A DNA stretch of 9,734 nt from Cryomorphaceae bacterium (GTDB lineage Bacteria; Bacteroidota; Bacteroidia; Flavobacteriales_G; Salibacteraceae): positions 1-9,734 of the forward strand of contig PXEK01000210.1 of assembly GCA_003564735.1 (NCBI GenBank). The letters run 5' to 3'. Position 1 is the stretch's first letter; every line of letters starts with the position of its first letter. Below are positions 1 to 6,498 of the stretch, piece after piece. The notes below the pieces were generated by a model that saw only the letters and a program-made list of their open reading frames with translations, was not told the origin of the DNA and did no database searches. The position numbers and the translations under genes are program-made.

Positions 1-1
1 A

Positions 2-1348
2 AACATATTCGATGATAAAGATTATCCCGCTAAAAAGCTTGAAGAGATTAAACAAATTGAAAAGAGAATTGAGTTAAACGAACAAGAATATGCGAGAAGT
101 TTAAAAGCAGGTGATGAGGCTTTTAAAGCTGAAGACTGGAAGCAGGCCGCTGTAGAATATCAAACAGCATCATCACTTAAACCGGATGAGGAATATCCCA
201 AGCAGCAGATTTTAAAGCTCAATGAAATTGTTGCAAAAGAAAAAGAAGCTAAGGCTGCAGAATTGAGAGCCCAAAAAGAAGAAGCTGAAAAAGCACGGGC
301 CGACTACAACGAAAAAGTAAAGGAAGCTGATGAGCTTTTCGCCGATAGCCAATATGTGAAGGCTATAGATGTTTACACTGAAGCGTTGAGTATCATGCCT
401 GAGGAGAATTATCCAAAGCAGCAAATAGAGAAGGCAAATGATATGGTTAAACAGCTCAAAGAGTTGCAAAGAGAACGTGAACGGCTGGCTGCTCTGGCTA
501 CTGAAAAAGAGGAACGCTATGATGAGCTTGTCGCTAAAGCAGGTAAAAGCGTGAGCACCGAGGCGTATGAGCAAGCAATTACCCAACTTGACGAGGCTAT
601 TGATTTAATTCCCTCACGAAATAAAGCTAAAGAAGAAAAAGCAAGGGTAGAGCAACTTATAGCCGAAAGAAATCGAAAAGAAGAAGCGGAATTGAAAGCT
701 CAGGCGGAAATGGAAGAAAAGCAGCGTAAATATAACACCGCCATGCAGTTGGCTGCTAATAATTTGGCTAAAGAGAAGTATGAAGAAGCCATCAAGCACT
801 ATGAAACCGCCGCGGGAATTTTACCTGAAGAAAAAGAGCCCGAACTGAAAATAGAAGAAATTCAAGAGTTATTAGCTCAACTTGAAAAGGAGGAACAAGA
901 GAGGTTAGAGAAGGAAAGATTGAGGCAGGAAATGGAGGAGAATTATCAAAAAGCCATTGCAGAAGCAGACAGTTTCATGGCTAACGAAAATTACCGCCGG
1001 GCACGATCTGCTTATGAAAGAGCAGCGGGCTTAATGCCTCAAGAGAGCTATCCTCAAGACCAAATAAAGAAAATATACAACCTACAAGAGGCGGAGCGTG
1101 AAAGACTGGCAAAGTTCAACAGTAATTTGAGCAGGTTTAATTACGAGTTGGCTGAAAAGTATCCGGAAGGTAAAACTGAAAATGTTGAAGAAAAAGGAAA
1201 TAGAACCATTACTACCATTGTAATTGTGAGGGGAGAAGTAGGGCACGAATTCGTAAAAGAGGAGTATTCTTGGGGAGATGTTTATTACAGAAAAAACAGA
1301 AGACCTTACGTAAAACAAAATTGGGAAAGGGAAGTGAATGAGTTTTAG
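2..1348 (+). CDS. Coiled-coil protein with 71-72-residue TPR-like repeats, 3' part only
   Basis: The reading frame is open from the window edge to a TAG at 1346-1348 (448 residues visible), so the true start lies upstream; the TTG at 263 is an internal leucine codon. I do not recognise the protein by name. It consists of five complete repeats, each starting with Tyr at window residues 30, 102, 173, 244 and 315. Each has a helix-turn-helix core of the type A-x-x-x-x-x-x-x-Y-x-x-A-x-x-x-Y-x-x-A, then L-x-P-x-E-x-Y-P and a charged helix. The cores resemble tetratricopeptide repeats, and highly charged Lys/Glu/Arg spacers of coiled-coil character separate them. Residues 1-16 look like the end of an earlier repeat. 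After the last repeat comes a different, partly beta-like C-terminal segment (about residues 380-448) with aromatic residues in W-G-D-V-Y-Y-R-K-N. A scaffold or envelope-associated structural role is plausible but not shown. The next gene starts 120 bp downstream with its own promoter. Confidence 0.85.
   Translation, partial: NIFDDKDYPAKKLEEIKQIEKRIELNEQEYARSLKAGDEAFKAEDWKQAAVEYQTASSLKPDEEYPKQQILKLNEIVAKEKEAKAAELRAQKEEAEKARADYNEKVKEADELFADSQYVKAIDVYTEALSIMPEENYPKQQIEKANDMVKQLKELQRERERLAALATEKEERYDELVAKAGKSVSTEAYEQAITQLDEAIDLIPSRNKAKEEKARVEQLIAERNRKEEAELKAQAEMEEKQRKYNTAMQLAANNLAKEKYEEAIKHYETAAGILPEEKEPELKIEEIQELLAQLEKEEQERLEKERLRQEMEENYQKAIAEADSFMANENYRRARSAYERAAGLMPQESYPQDQIKKIYNLQEAERERLAKFNSNLSRFNYELAEKYPEGKTENVEEKGNRTITTIVIVRGEVGHEFVKEEYSWGDVYYRKNRRPYVKQNWEREVNEF
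89..1084 (+). repeat. Five protein-level tandem repeats, period 71-72 residues
   Basis: Repeat units begin at nucleotides 89, 305, 518, 731 and 944, giving spacings of 216, 213, 213 and 213 nt. Each unit has about 47 residues of recognisable core followed by about 25 residues of charged spacer. Shared core positions are Tyr at 1, small residues and Ala in helix A, a Tyr or Trp about 16 residues in followed by x-x-A, and L/I-x-P about 30 residues in. Units 1, 2 and 5 also share a Y-P-x-x-Q-I element. Unit 3 is the most diverged, lacking Y-P-x-x-Q. The DNA is not strongly conserved between units, so these are old duplications kept by selection on the protein. Confidence 0.85.
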
Positions 1349-1370
1349 GTAATGATGCCGGGCAACCGCT

Positions 1371-1420
1371 TTGCATTTCAATTGCGATTTAAAACAACTT
1401 TTCCTATAGCTAAAATGCAA
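1371..1420. repeat. 8-bp inverted repeat in the intergenic region
   Basis: TTGCATTT at 1371-1378 is mirrored by AAATGCAA at 1413-1420, with 34 bases between. It lies between the stop of the repeat protein (1348) and the -7 element of the polysaccharide export unit (1429). It could be an operator or part of a weak transcript-end structure. The loop is long and no T tract follows, so an intrinsic terminator is unlikely. The rest of the 120-bp gap shows nothing else recognisable. Confidence 0.3.
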
Positions 1421-1428
1421 TTTAATAG

Positions 1429-1436
1429 TACTTTTG
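1429..1436 (+). promoter_or_regulatory. Bacteroidota-type -7 promoter element upstream of the polysaccharide export genes
   Basis: TACTTTTG matches the TAnnTTTG consensus for the primary sigma factor of Bacteroidota at all six fixed positions. It sits 32 bp before the ATG at 1469, giving an expected leader of about 25 nt. No TTG-type -33 box is found at the usual spacing, so the match rests on the -7 element and its position. It would drive both the lipoprotein and the co-polymerase/kinase genes. Confidence 0.5.
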
Positions 1437-1447
1437 AGCGATTTTTG

Positions 1448-1456
1448 AAGGAAGGA
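1448..1456 (+). promoter_or_regulatory. Purine-rich ribosome binding site candidate
   Basis: AAGGAAGGA lies 12 bases before the ATG at 1469. It is the only clear Shine-Dalgarno-like sequence before a complete gene in the window and supports 1469 as the start. Bacteroidota depend little on such sites, so its functional weight is uncertain. Confidence 0.4.
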
Positions 1457-1468
1457 TAAATTCCAATT

Positions 1469-2281
1469 ATGAAACTTTTTTATTACTTAGTTATTTTCGC
1501 ACTTTTAGCAACTTTCGGTTGTGTACCTAAGCGAAAAATGGTTTACTTACAAAGCCAAAAAGGGCAACCCCCTTTGGATAGTATCGCTTTTAATTACGAT
1601 AGAAGTCATTACAGGCTTCAGGTTAACGATATTATTGATGTTCAAATTACTTCACCCGATGAGGAGATAAATAGATATTTCTCCGGTCAAGGCGGCGGGC
1701 AGCAAGGGAATCAAATGATGCGTATGGGGGTTCAAGGCGGTGGTGATATTTACTATATGACAGGTTATTCCGTGAATGACAGCGGCTATATCAGTTTACC
1801 TGTTTTAGGAGATGTAAAGGTTGAAGGATTCACTATAGGAGAGGTTAAAGAAACCTTGGATGAGAGAATAAAGGAGTATTTTAAAGAGTATTTTCTGTCT
1901 GTTCGCCTGGGCGGTTTGCGGTTTGCGGCTTTGGGAGAATTCAACGCACCGGGGAAACACGTGATTCTACAAAATCAAGCTACCATTTTTGAGGCTATTG
2001 CCCAATGCAATGACTTAAATATGGTGGCAGACCGTGAAAATGTGAGGATTATAAGGCAATATCCCGAAGGATCAAAGGTTCACACAATAAACCTACTAGA
2101 TCAAAGCTTAATGTCAAGTCCACTGTACTTTATTCAGCCCAATGATGTAATATACGTTGAACCTTTAAGGGCAAAATCTTACGGTGTGGGTGTGACAGGT
2201 GCACAAACACTTACGACTATCATTTCAGCGGTTTCCAGTGGTTTAGCACTAATTATTGCTGTGGTAAGCCTAACACGCTAA
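1469..2281 (+). CDS. wza: Polysaccharide export outer-membrane lipoprotein, Wza type
   Basis: This 270-residue protein should form the outer-membrane or periplasmic exit channel for capsule or exopolysaccharide. The N-terminus is a lipoprotein signal: a hydrophobic stretch at residues 4-17, then Cys18 in the context T-F-G-C, a relaxed lipobox. A polysaccharide export domain covers about residues 47-145 (Y-R-L-Q-V-N-D-I-I-D-V, later G-Y-I-S-L-P-V-L-G). One SLBB-like beta-grasp domain follows at about 150-210, with G-E-F-N-A-P-G-K and the P-N-D-V-I-Y-V motif near 224-230. The last about 24 residues (247-270) form a hydrophobic segment, as in other Bacteroidota homologues. It is shorter than E. 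coli Wza (about 380 residues), consistent with fewer SLBB domains. A Gly/Gln/Met-rich insertion lies at residues 73-93 inside the export domain. The kinase/co-polymerase gene starts 18 bp after the stop, so the two genes form an operon. The symbol is by family analogy. Confidence 0.9.
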   Translation: MKLFYYLVIFALLATFGCVPKRKMVYLQSQKGQPPLDSIAFNYDRSHYRLQVNDIIDVQITSPDEEINRYFSGQGGGQQGNQMMRMGVQGGGDIYYMTGYSVNDSGYISLPVLGDVKVEGFTIGEVKETLDERIKEYFKEYFLSVRLGGLRFAALGEFNAPGKHVILQNQATIFEAIAQCNDLNMVADRENVRIIRQYPEGSKVHTINLLDQSLMSSPLYFIQPNDVIYVEPLRAKSYGVGVTGAQTLTTIISAVSSGLALIIAVVSLTR

Positions 2282-2299
2282 CAACCTTTACTTTTTTCA

Positions 2300-4762
2300 A
2301 TGAATACTGAAAATAACCAACAATACGAAGAGGAAGAAAATGAGTTTGATGTAAAAGAACTCGTTTTTAAAATATTGGCACAATGGAAAATTGTGGCTAT
2401 TTCTGTGACCATAGCCTTGGGTATAGCTTACATTGTCAATCGTTACACCACCGATAAATATGAGGTGTCAGCTTTAGTACATGTTCAAAAAGACAATAAT
2501 GCTCACAGCTCAAGATCCATGAGTGTTGTTTTTAACTGGGGGGGAGCCAGTGATCAAATATTGACTAAAATTGCCACACTTGAATCTTACGAGCACAACC
2601 TACAAGTGGTAAAGCGGCTCAACCTTGAGTTGCAAATGCACAGAGAGGGTCGAATCCAAAAGGTAGAAGGCTACAAGAGCATGCCTTTTGAAATCGAATT
2701 CGATAAATTACATCCTCAAATTACGGGTAAACAAATTGAGGTAGTGTTGGAACCGAAAGGTTATAAACTCCTGATTCCCGAGTTGGCTGATACTATATCT
2801 GCAACTATTTATGAATTAAATAAGGATACAACTGTAGCCACTAACGGCTTTAATTCCGGCAAGCATATACCCTACAAAGAGTGGTTTGAAAACGATTTTC
2901 TAAAAATTAAACTCACACCAAAAAGCGAATCTATTAAAGGGTCGGCAGAGGATTCTGACGTAAAAAACTATATCAGGTTTGTCAATTATGAAAGTATAGT
3001 TCCAAGCTTTGCTAAAGGTATTAAGGTAGTGCAAGAGAACGAGAAGGCATCACTTCTAAAACTAACCCTGAGTAACCCCAGCAAACAAAAAATAGTCGAT
3101 TATTTAAATACGACTGTGGAGGTACTTCAGGAGTACGAGCTTTACGAAAAAAATCAAGCGTCAGAAAATACAATTCAATTTATTGAAAAACAGCTGAGTA
3201 GTGTTGCTGATTCGCTTAGAAGTGCCGAAACAAAAATAGAGTTGTTCAGGAAAGAGAATGAAATGATTGATATCACGGCTGAATCTCAAAATACACTGGA
3301 GAGGTTTTTACGTGTCCAAACAGAAATAAATAGGGAGCAACTCGCAACCAAATACTACAATTATTTATTAAATTACATTGATGAAAACTCAGACTTTAGC
3401 GGACTCGTAGCGCCTTCCGTAGCCGGTATTGATGATCCCATTTTGTTGAGTTTGGTGAATAAGTTGGTAGACTTAAGTTTAGAACGAGCAAACTACCGTT
3501 ACACCCTCGAAGAGTCGAATCCCGCTATGCGAAGGCTCAATGAGCAAATGAGGGAAACCAGCCGCACACTAAAGGAGAACATCAACAGTTTAATAAATGC
3601 ACAAAGCATACGACTTGATAATTTATATAGTGAACAAAGCGATATCGAAAGCGATATAAGTAAGCTGCCTTTAAAAGAACAGCGTTTTATTAATATAAAG
3701 CGCCAGTATGAGGTCGTAGACGAGCAATACACGTTTTTGCTCGAGCGCCTAGCGGATGCCAGTGTAACCAAAGCCGGCAACACCGCAGATACACGCTTCA
3801 TTGATCAAGCTCGTAATTTGGGTCAGCCGCCCATATACCCCAAAAGGGGGAGGAACCTGGCTATTGCTTTTATGATCGGTTTTATAATTCCGATAGGAGC
3901 CACCGTGGTACTCGATTTTCTGGATAATCGAATTAAGAGCCCCTCTGATTTAGCTAAAATCACTAAAATCCCCGTAGTGGGTATGGTTGGCCACTCTAAT
4001 ATTGACTCTAACTTGATAGTTCATAAAAAACCAAAATCATCCGTTTCAGAGGCGTTTAGAGCTATACGTACCAACCTTCAGTTTTTCGAAAAAAAGGCTG
4101 AAGATATCGAACAAGGTGCTTGTAAAGTCATTCTGGTAACCAGCTCGGTGGGTGGTGAAGGAAAAACTTTTTGCGCCATGAACTTATCCACGGTTTTTGC
4201 CAATAGCGGTAAAAAAACACTCCTGATCGGGATGGATTTGAGAAAACCCAAAATTTTTAACGACTTTGACCTTACCAATCAAGTTGGGGTAACTAATTAT
4301 CTGGCAAATCAAGAGGAACTAAATGACATTATTCAATCGACAGGAATAAACGACTTGGACATTATATCTGCCGGGCCAATTCCGCCCAACCCCTCTGAAC
4401 TTATCATTAGCAGTAGATTTGAAAAAATGATTGCGGAGTTGAAGAAAGACTACGATTACATTATTCTGGATACTCCTCCCATGGGGCTTGTGGCCGACTC
4501 TATGGAGTTAATGCGTACTTCAGATATTAATATGTACGTTGTTAGGCAAAACTACACGCGCACAGAACTGCTCGAACCCATAAATAGGTATTACAAGGAA
4601 AAAGAGTTCAAAAACCTAACCTTGGTGTTTAATGACGTGCAATTGAAGAAGGGCTACGGCTACGGCTATGGTTACGGCTATGGTTACGGCTATGGATATG
4701 GCTATGGATATGGATATTACGAGGAAGATGAGCACCACAAAAAGTGGTGGCAAATCTTCTAG
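2300..4762 (+). CDS. wzc: Wzc-type polysaccharide co-polymerase with tyrosine (BY) kinase domain
   Basis: This 820-residue inner-membrane protein should control chain length and export of a surface polysaccharide with the upstream lipoprotein. A Wzz domain begins near residue 17, with transmembrane helix 1 at about 31-47. A long periplasmic region with coiled coils (about 285-345 and 400-470) and a GNVR-like segment (about 440-510) leads to a proline-rich Q-P-P-I-Y-P-K motif and helix 2 at about 520-538. The cytoplasmic kinase has the E-x-x-R-x-x-R oligomerisation motif (E584, R587, R590), Walker A S-S-V-G-G-E-G-K-T at 615-623 (K622), an A' motif L-L-I-G-M-D-L-R at 641-648, and Walker B I-I-L-D-T-P-P at 721-727 (D724). 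A' has Gly where the first Asp of the usual D-x-D is expected. The C-terminal tyrosine cluster, where such kinases autophosphorylate, is eleven Gly-Tyr pairs plus Tyr807, followed by an acidic-to-basic tail ending W-W-Q-I-F. No biosynthetic genes follow; the next gene is convergent. Confidence 0.95.
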   Translation: MNTENNQQYEEEENEFDVKELVFKILAQWKIVAISVTIALGIAYIVNRYTTDKYEVSALVHVQKDNNAHSSRSMSVVFNWGGASDQILTKIATLESYEHNLQVVKRLNLELQMHREGRIQKVEGYKSMPFEIEFDKLHPQITGKQIEVVLEPKGYKLLIPELADTISATIYELNKDTTVATNGFNSGKHIPYKEWFENDFLKIKLTPKSESIKGSAEDSDVKNYIRFVNYESIVPSFAKGIKVVQENEKASLLKLTLSNPSKQKIVDYLNTTVEVLQEYELYEKNQASENTIQFIEKQLSSVADSLRSAETKIELFRKENEMIDITAESQNTLERFLRVQTEINREQLATKYYNYLLNYIDENSDFSGLVAPSVAGIDDPILLSLVNKLVDLSLERANYRYTLEESNPAMRRLNEQMRETSRTLKENINSLINAQSIRLDNLYSEQSDIESDISKLPLKEQRFINIKRQYEVVDEQYTFLLERLADASVTKAGNTADTRFIDQARNLGQPPIYPKRGRNLAIAFMIGFIIPIGATVVLDFLDNRIKSPSDLAKITKIPVVGMVGHSNIDSNLIVHKKPKSSVSEAFRAIRTNLQFFEKKAEDIEQGACKVILVTSSVGGEGKTFCAMNLSTVFANSGKKTLLIGMDLRKPKIFNDFDLTNQVGVTNYLANQEELNDIIQSTGINDLDIISAGPIPPNPSELIISSRFEKMIAELKKDYDYIILDTPPMGLVADSMELMRTSDINMYVVRQNYTRTELLEPINRYYKEKEFKNLTLVFNDVQLKKGYGYGYGYGYGYGYGYGYGYGYYEEDEHHKKWWQIF
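4652..4717 (+). repeat. Hexanucleotide repeat GGNTAY x11 encoding (Gly-Tyr)11
   Basis: Eleven consecutive in-frame GGN-TAY hexamers encode residues 785-806 of the kinase. Third positions vary (GGC, GGT, GGA; TAC, TAT). Two 12-bp units are tandemly duplicated: GGCTATGGTTAC at 4664-4675 and 4676-4687, and GGCTATGGATAT at 4688-4699 and 4700-4711. This suggests growth by duplication or slippage in 6- or 12-bp steps, which would preserve the frame and change only the number of tyrosines. Confidence 0.95.
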
Positions 4763-4776
4763 TACCTTAAATTTAC

Positions 4777-4798
4777 AAGTACCTTGACAATTGTACTT
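4777..4798. terminator. Weak hairpin between convergent genes
   Basis: AAGTAC at 4777-4782 pairs with GTACTT at 4793-4798 around a 10-base loop, in the 34-bp gap between the kinase stop (4762) and the isochorismate synthase stop (4797). The loop includes part of an 8-bp palindrome ACAATTGT (4787-4794), and AGTACCTT occurs twice (4761-4768, 4778-4785). The stem is short and AT-rich and no long T tract follows on either strand, so it is at best a weak bidirectional terminator. Confidence 0.25.
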
Positions 4799-5885
4799 AT
4801 TTGTGTTGAGTGGCGCTCACACTCTCTATTACCTTAGTTAATGTTTCAGCTTTCAAGCAGGTCTCTTCCCATTCACTTTTGGGGTCAGAGTCGGCTGTGA
4901 TGCCTCCACCCAAAAATAGATTCATATACTTCGAGTTTAGGTACATACTGCGTAGGTTTACATAGAAGTTGAAATCTCCGTTCGACTTAACCGGCCCTAA
5001 AAATCCCGTGTAGTATTTTCTTTCGTGTTTTTCGGTAGCGATAATAAAGTTAATTGCATTGTCTTTGGGAAGGCCGCAAACCGCGGGTGTGGGATGTAGG
5101 TCTTTAATTAATTCGTTAATGTTATGTACCGTTTTTGATTGAATTGAAAAAACGGTTTTTAAATGTGCCACGGGACCGGCTTCTATTGTAAAAGGGCCGT
5201 TTTTTTCGTAATGTGCTTGCTGTTTTTGCAAAGTTTCTTCAATGAAATGCGTTACGTAAGCCTGTTCATCACGTTCTTTTTTTCCCCACTTGTAATTATT
5301 GTCCTCTTCGCGTGATTGCGTGCCGGCCAGTGAATGTGTGGTTAACTTAGCGCCTCGTTTCGATAGAAAAACCTCAGGGGTGGCTCCAATCCAAAGGCCC
5401 TCACCATGATGATTGAAAAGATAAACCATAGCATCGGGGTACAACTTGCTCAGCCATTCAAAAAGGGAGTGTATTTTATGTGTAGGAAATGCGGATAATT
5501 TCGCTACGCGTGAAAAAATAAACTTGTCTATTTTTTTGTCCGTCATTTCCGCCTTAGCCTTGCTCAATTTTGAGATGTATTCTTTTTTGTTTATTGCCTT
5601 AAAAAGGTTTTCCCTTTTTTTATTGGGTGAACCGGATTCGGCAAAGCTTGAAAAACGCTTGCCGGGATAAGTGCCCGAATAATCAGCGTTTAAGAATAAT
5701 ATGGGAGCTTGTGCTGTAGTAAAAGGGTGGAAAATGAAGCCTTCCTGATCTAACGGTATATTACTTCTAGTGCAGTTGGTTTGGTGTGTCCCCATCCATT
5801 GCGCTTGGTCTTCTCCCGGGAGTCGGTACAATGTGAAGTTGAGGTTTTTTTCCAGAGCCTTTTGAAGTGCTTTTCGGGCTTCCAT
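4797..5885 (-). CDS. menF: Isochorismate synthase (chorismate-binding family)
   Basis: It converts chorismate to isochorismate, normally the first step of menaquinone synthesis (or of catecholate siderophores). I prefer the ATG at 5885 (362 residues); an in-frame TTG two codons upstream at 5891 is a poorer choice. Counting from the ATG, family features are K121 in D-K-F-I-F-S-R, the position of the general base that activates water; G-A-T-P-E at 167-171; S-L-A-G-T at 185-189; L-H-P-T-P-A-V-C-G at 263-271, typical of isochorismate synthases rather than anthranilate or aminodeoxychorismate synthases; Y-Y-T-G-F-L-G at 291-297; and S-D-P-K-S-E-W-E-E at 333-341, for Mg2+ and substrate binding, with K345 after it. 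Length fits compact Bacteroidota enzymes. No other men or siderophore gene is adjacent, so menaquinone use is inferred from general Bacteroidota metabolism. An intrinsic terminator sits only about 16 bp upstream of the start, so the promoter position is unclear. Confidence 0.88.
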   Translation of the reverse strand: MEARKALQKALEKNLNFTLYRLPGEDQAQWMGTHQTNCTRSNIPLDQEGFIFHPFTTAQAPILFLNADYSGTYPGKRFSSFAESGSPNKKRENLFKAINKKEYISKLSKAKAEMTDKKIDKFIFSRVAKLSAFPTHKIHSLFEWLSKLYPDAMVYLFNHHGEGLWIGATPEVFLSKRGAKLTTHSLAGTQSREEDNNYKWGKKERDEQAYVTHFIEETLQKQQAHYEKNGPFTIEAGPVAHLKTVFSIQSKTVHNINELIKDLHPTPAVCGLPKDNAINFIIATEKHERKYYTGFLGPVKSNGDFNFYVNLRSMYLNSKYMNLFLGGGITADSDPKSEWEETCLKAETLTKVIESVSATQHK

Positions 5886-5900
5886 GTACAAACAGATTGA

Positions 5901-5933
5901 AATAAAAAAAACCTCCGAATGACCTCGGAGGTT
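5901..5933 (-). terminator. Strong intrinsic terminator of the cold-shock-domain gene
   Basis: AAACCTCCGA (5908-5917) and TCGGAGGTTT (5924-5933) form a perfect 10-bp stem with a 6-base loop. On the minus strand the stem is followed directly by a run of T (A at 5904-5910 on the plus strand), the classic Rho-independent form. It begins 10 bp after the stop of the cold-shock gene, reading the minus strand, and ends about 16 bp before the isochorismate synthase ATG. Confidence 0.9.
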
Positions 5934-5943
5934 TCACGATAAA

Positions 5944-6393
5944 TTATTGTAAAGTAACGTTCACGGCTTGCGGCCCTCTGTTTCCTTGTTCAATTTCAAA
6001 AGTGACTTTGTCATTTTCGGTAATTTGATCAACTAAACCGTTGGCATGAACAAAAATACTCTCTTGTGATGATTGGTCTTTTATAAAACCGTAGCCTTTT
6101 GAATCATTGAAAAACGTAACTTTTCCCTTTCTGATGGTTTCCTCAGGCTCCGTTTCGCTCTTTTTAGGAACTCCAACCACAATATCCTCGGCGTTTATTT
6201 CATCTTTCTTTTTGTCGGGATCGGGTGGAGTGTCCGTAATGTTGCCATGCTCATCCACATAAGCAATCATATCGTCAAAACCGTCTTTTTCAGCGGCTTT
6301 ACGCTCTTCTTTTTTCTTGAGTTTTTCCTCTTTCTTTTTTCGTTTCTTTTTTTCTTTTTCCTTCTTGTTGAAGGTTTCTTGTGATCTGCCCAT
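5944..6393 (-). CDS. Cold-shock-domain protein with lysine-rich N-terminal extension
   Basis: This 149-residue protein should be a cytoplasmic single-strand nucleic-acid binding protein or RNA chaperone. The C-terminal about 62 residues (88-149) form a complete cold-shock domain with RNP1 K-G-Y-G-F-I at 99-104 and RNP2 S-I-F-V-H-A at 112-117. Residues 10-36 are almost entirely Lys, Glu and Arg and would form a charged, probably helical tail. Residues 38-85 are acidic and proline-containing, likely a flexible linker. Plain cold-shock proteins have only about 65-70 residues; this longer form with a basic leader is, from memory, common in Bacteroidota. The basic tail may add RNA or ribosome affinity (inference). 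The ATG at 6393 gives the only sensible start. A perfect terminator follows the gene, and a near-consensus promoter element lies about 45 bp upstream. Confidence 0.9.
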   Translation of the reverse strand: MGRSQETFNKKEKEKKKRKKKEEKLKKKEERKAAEKDGFDDMIAYVDEHGNITDTPPDPDKKKDEINAEDIVVGVPKKSETEPEETIRKGKVTFFNDSKGYGFIKDQSSQESIFVHANGLVDQITENDKVTFEIEQGNRGPQAVNVTLQ

Positions 6394-6435
6394 TCGTTTA
6401 TTTTAAATTGATACTTCTTTACGCATTTTCGGGGG

Positions 6436-6443
6436 TAAAGGTA
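6436..6443 (-). promoter_or_regulatory. Possible -7 element for the cold-shock-domain gene
   Basis: On the minus strand the sequence is TACCTTTA, five of the six fixed positions of TAnnTTTG. It is 42 bp upstream of the ATG at 6393, a suitable distance. No -33 box is evident at normal spacing, and the gene could instead have a longer leader from elsewhere in the 226-bp gap. Confidence 0.3.
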
Positions 6444-6498
6444 CGTAAACAGCCAATAACTTTTTCTTTTTTTGGTCAGAACCAAACCCAACGCCCTA

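Noticed and set aside
212..586. Minus-strand open frame opposite the repeat protein
   Set aside because: It is Phe/Leu/Ser-rich, as expected from the complement of Lys/Glu-rich codons, with no recognisable domain.
263..1348. TTG at 263 as the start of the repeat protein
   Set aside because: The frame is open upstream to the window edge, and residues 30-76 before it form a complete repeat unit, so 263 is internal.
4652..4717. GGNTAY tract as a CRISPR-like or non-coding repeat
   Set aside because: It is in frame, has no spacers, and sits where BY-kinases carry their tyrosine cluster.
4763..4796. Direct AGTACCTT copies as a mobile-element target duplication
   Set aside because: The copies are only 9 bases apart, with no element between them and no second feature supporting insertion.
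5446..5670. Plus-strand open frame inside the isochorismate synthase gene
   Set aside because: It lies entirely opposite a well-conserved enzyme on the other strand and shows no family features.
5885..5891. TTG at 5891 as the isochorismate synthase start
   Set aside because: An ATG two codons downstream is more likely; the two extra residues add nothing, though the choice is not proven.
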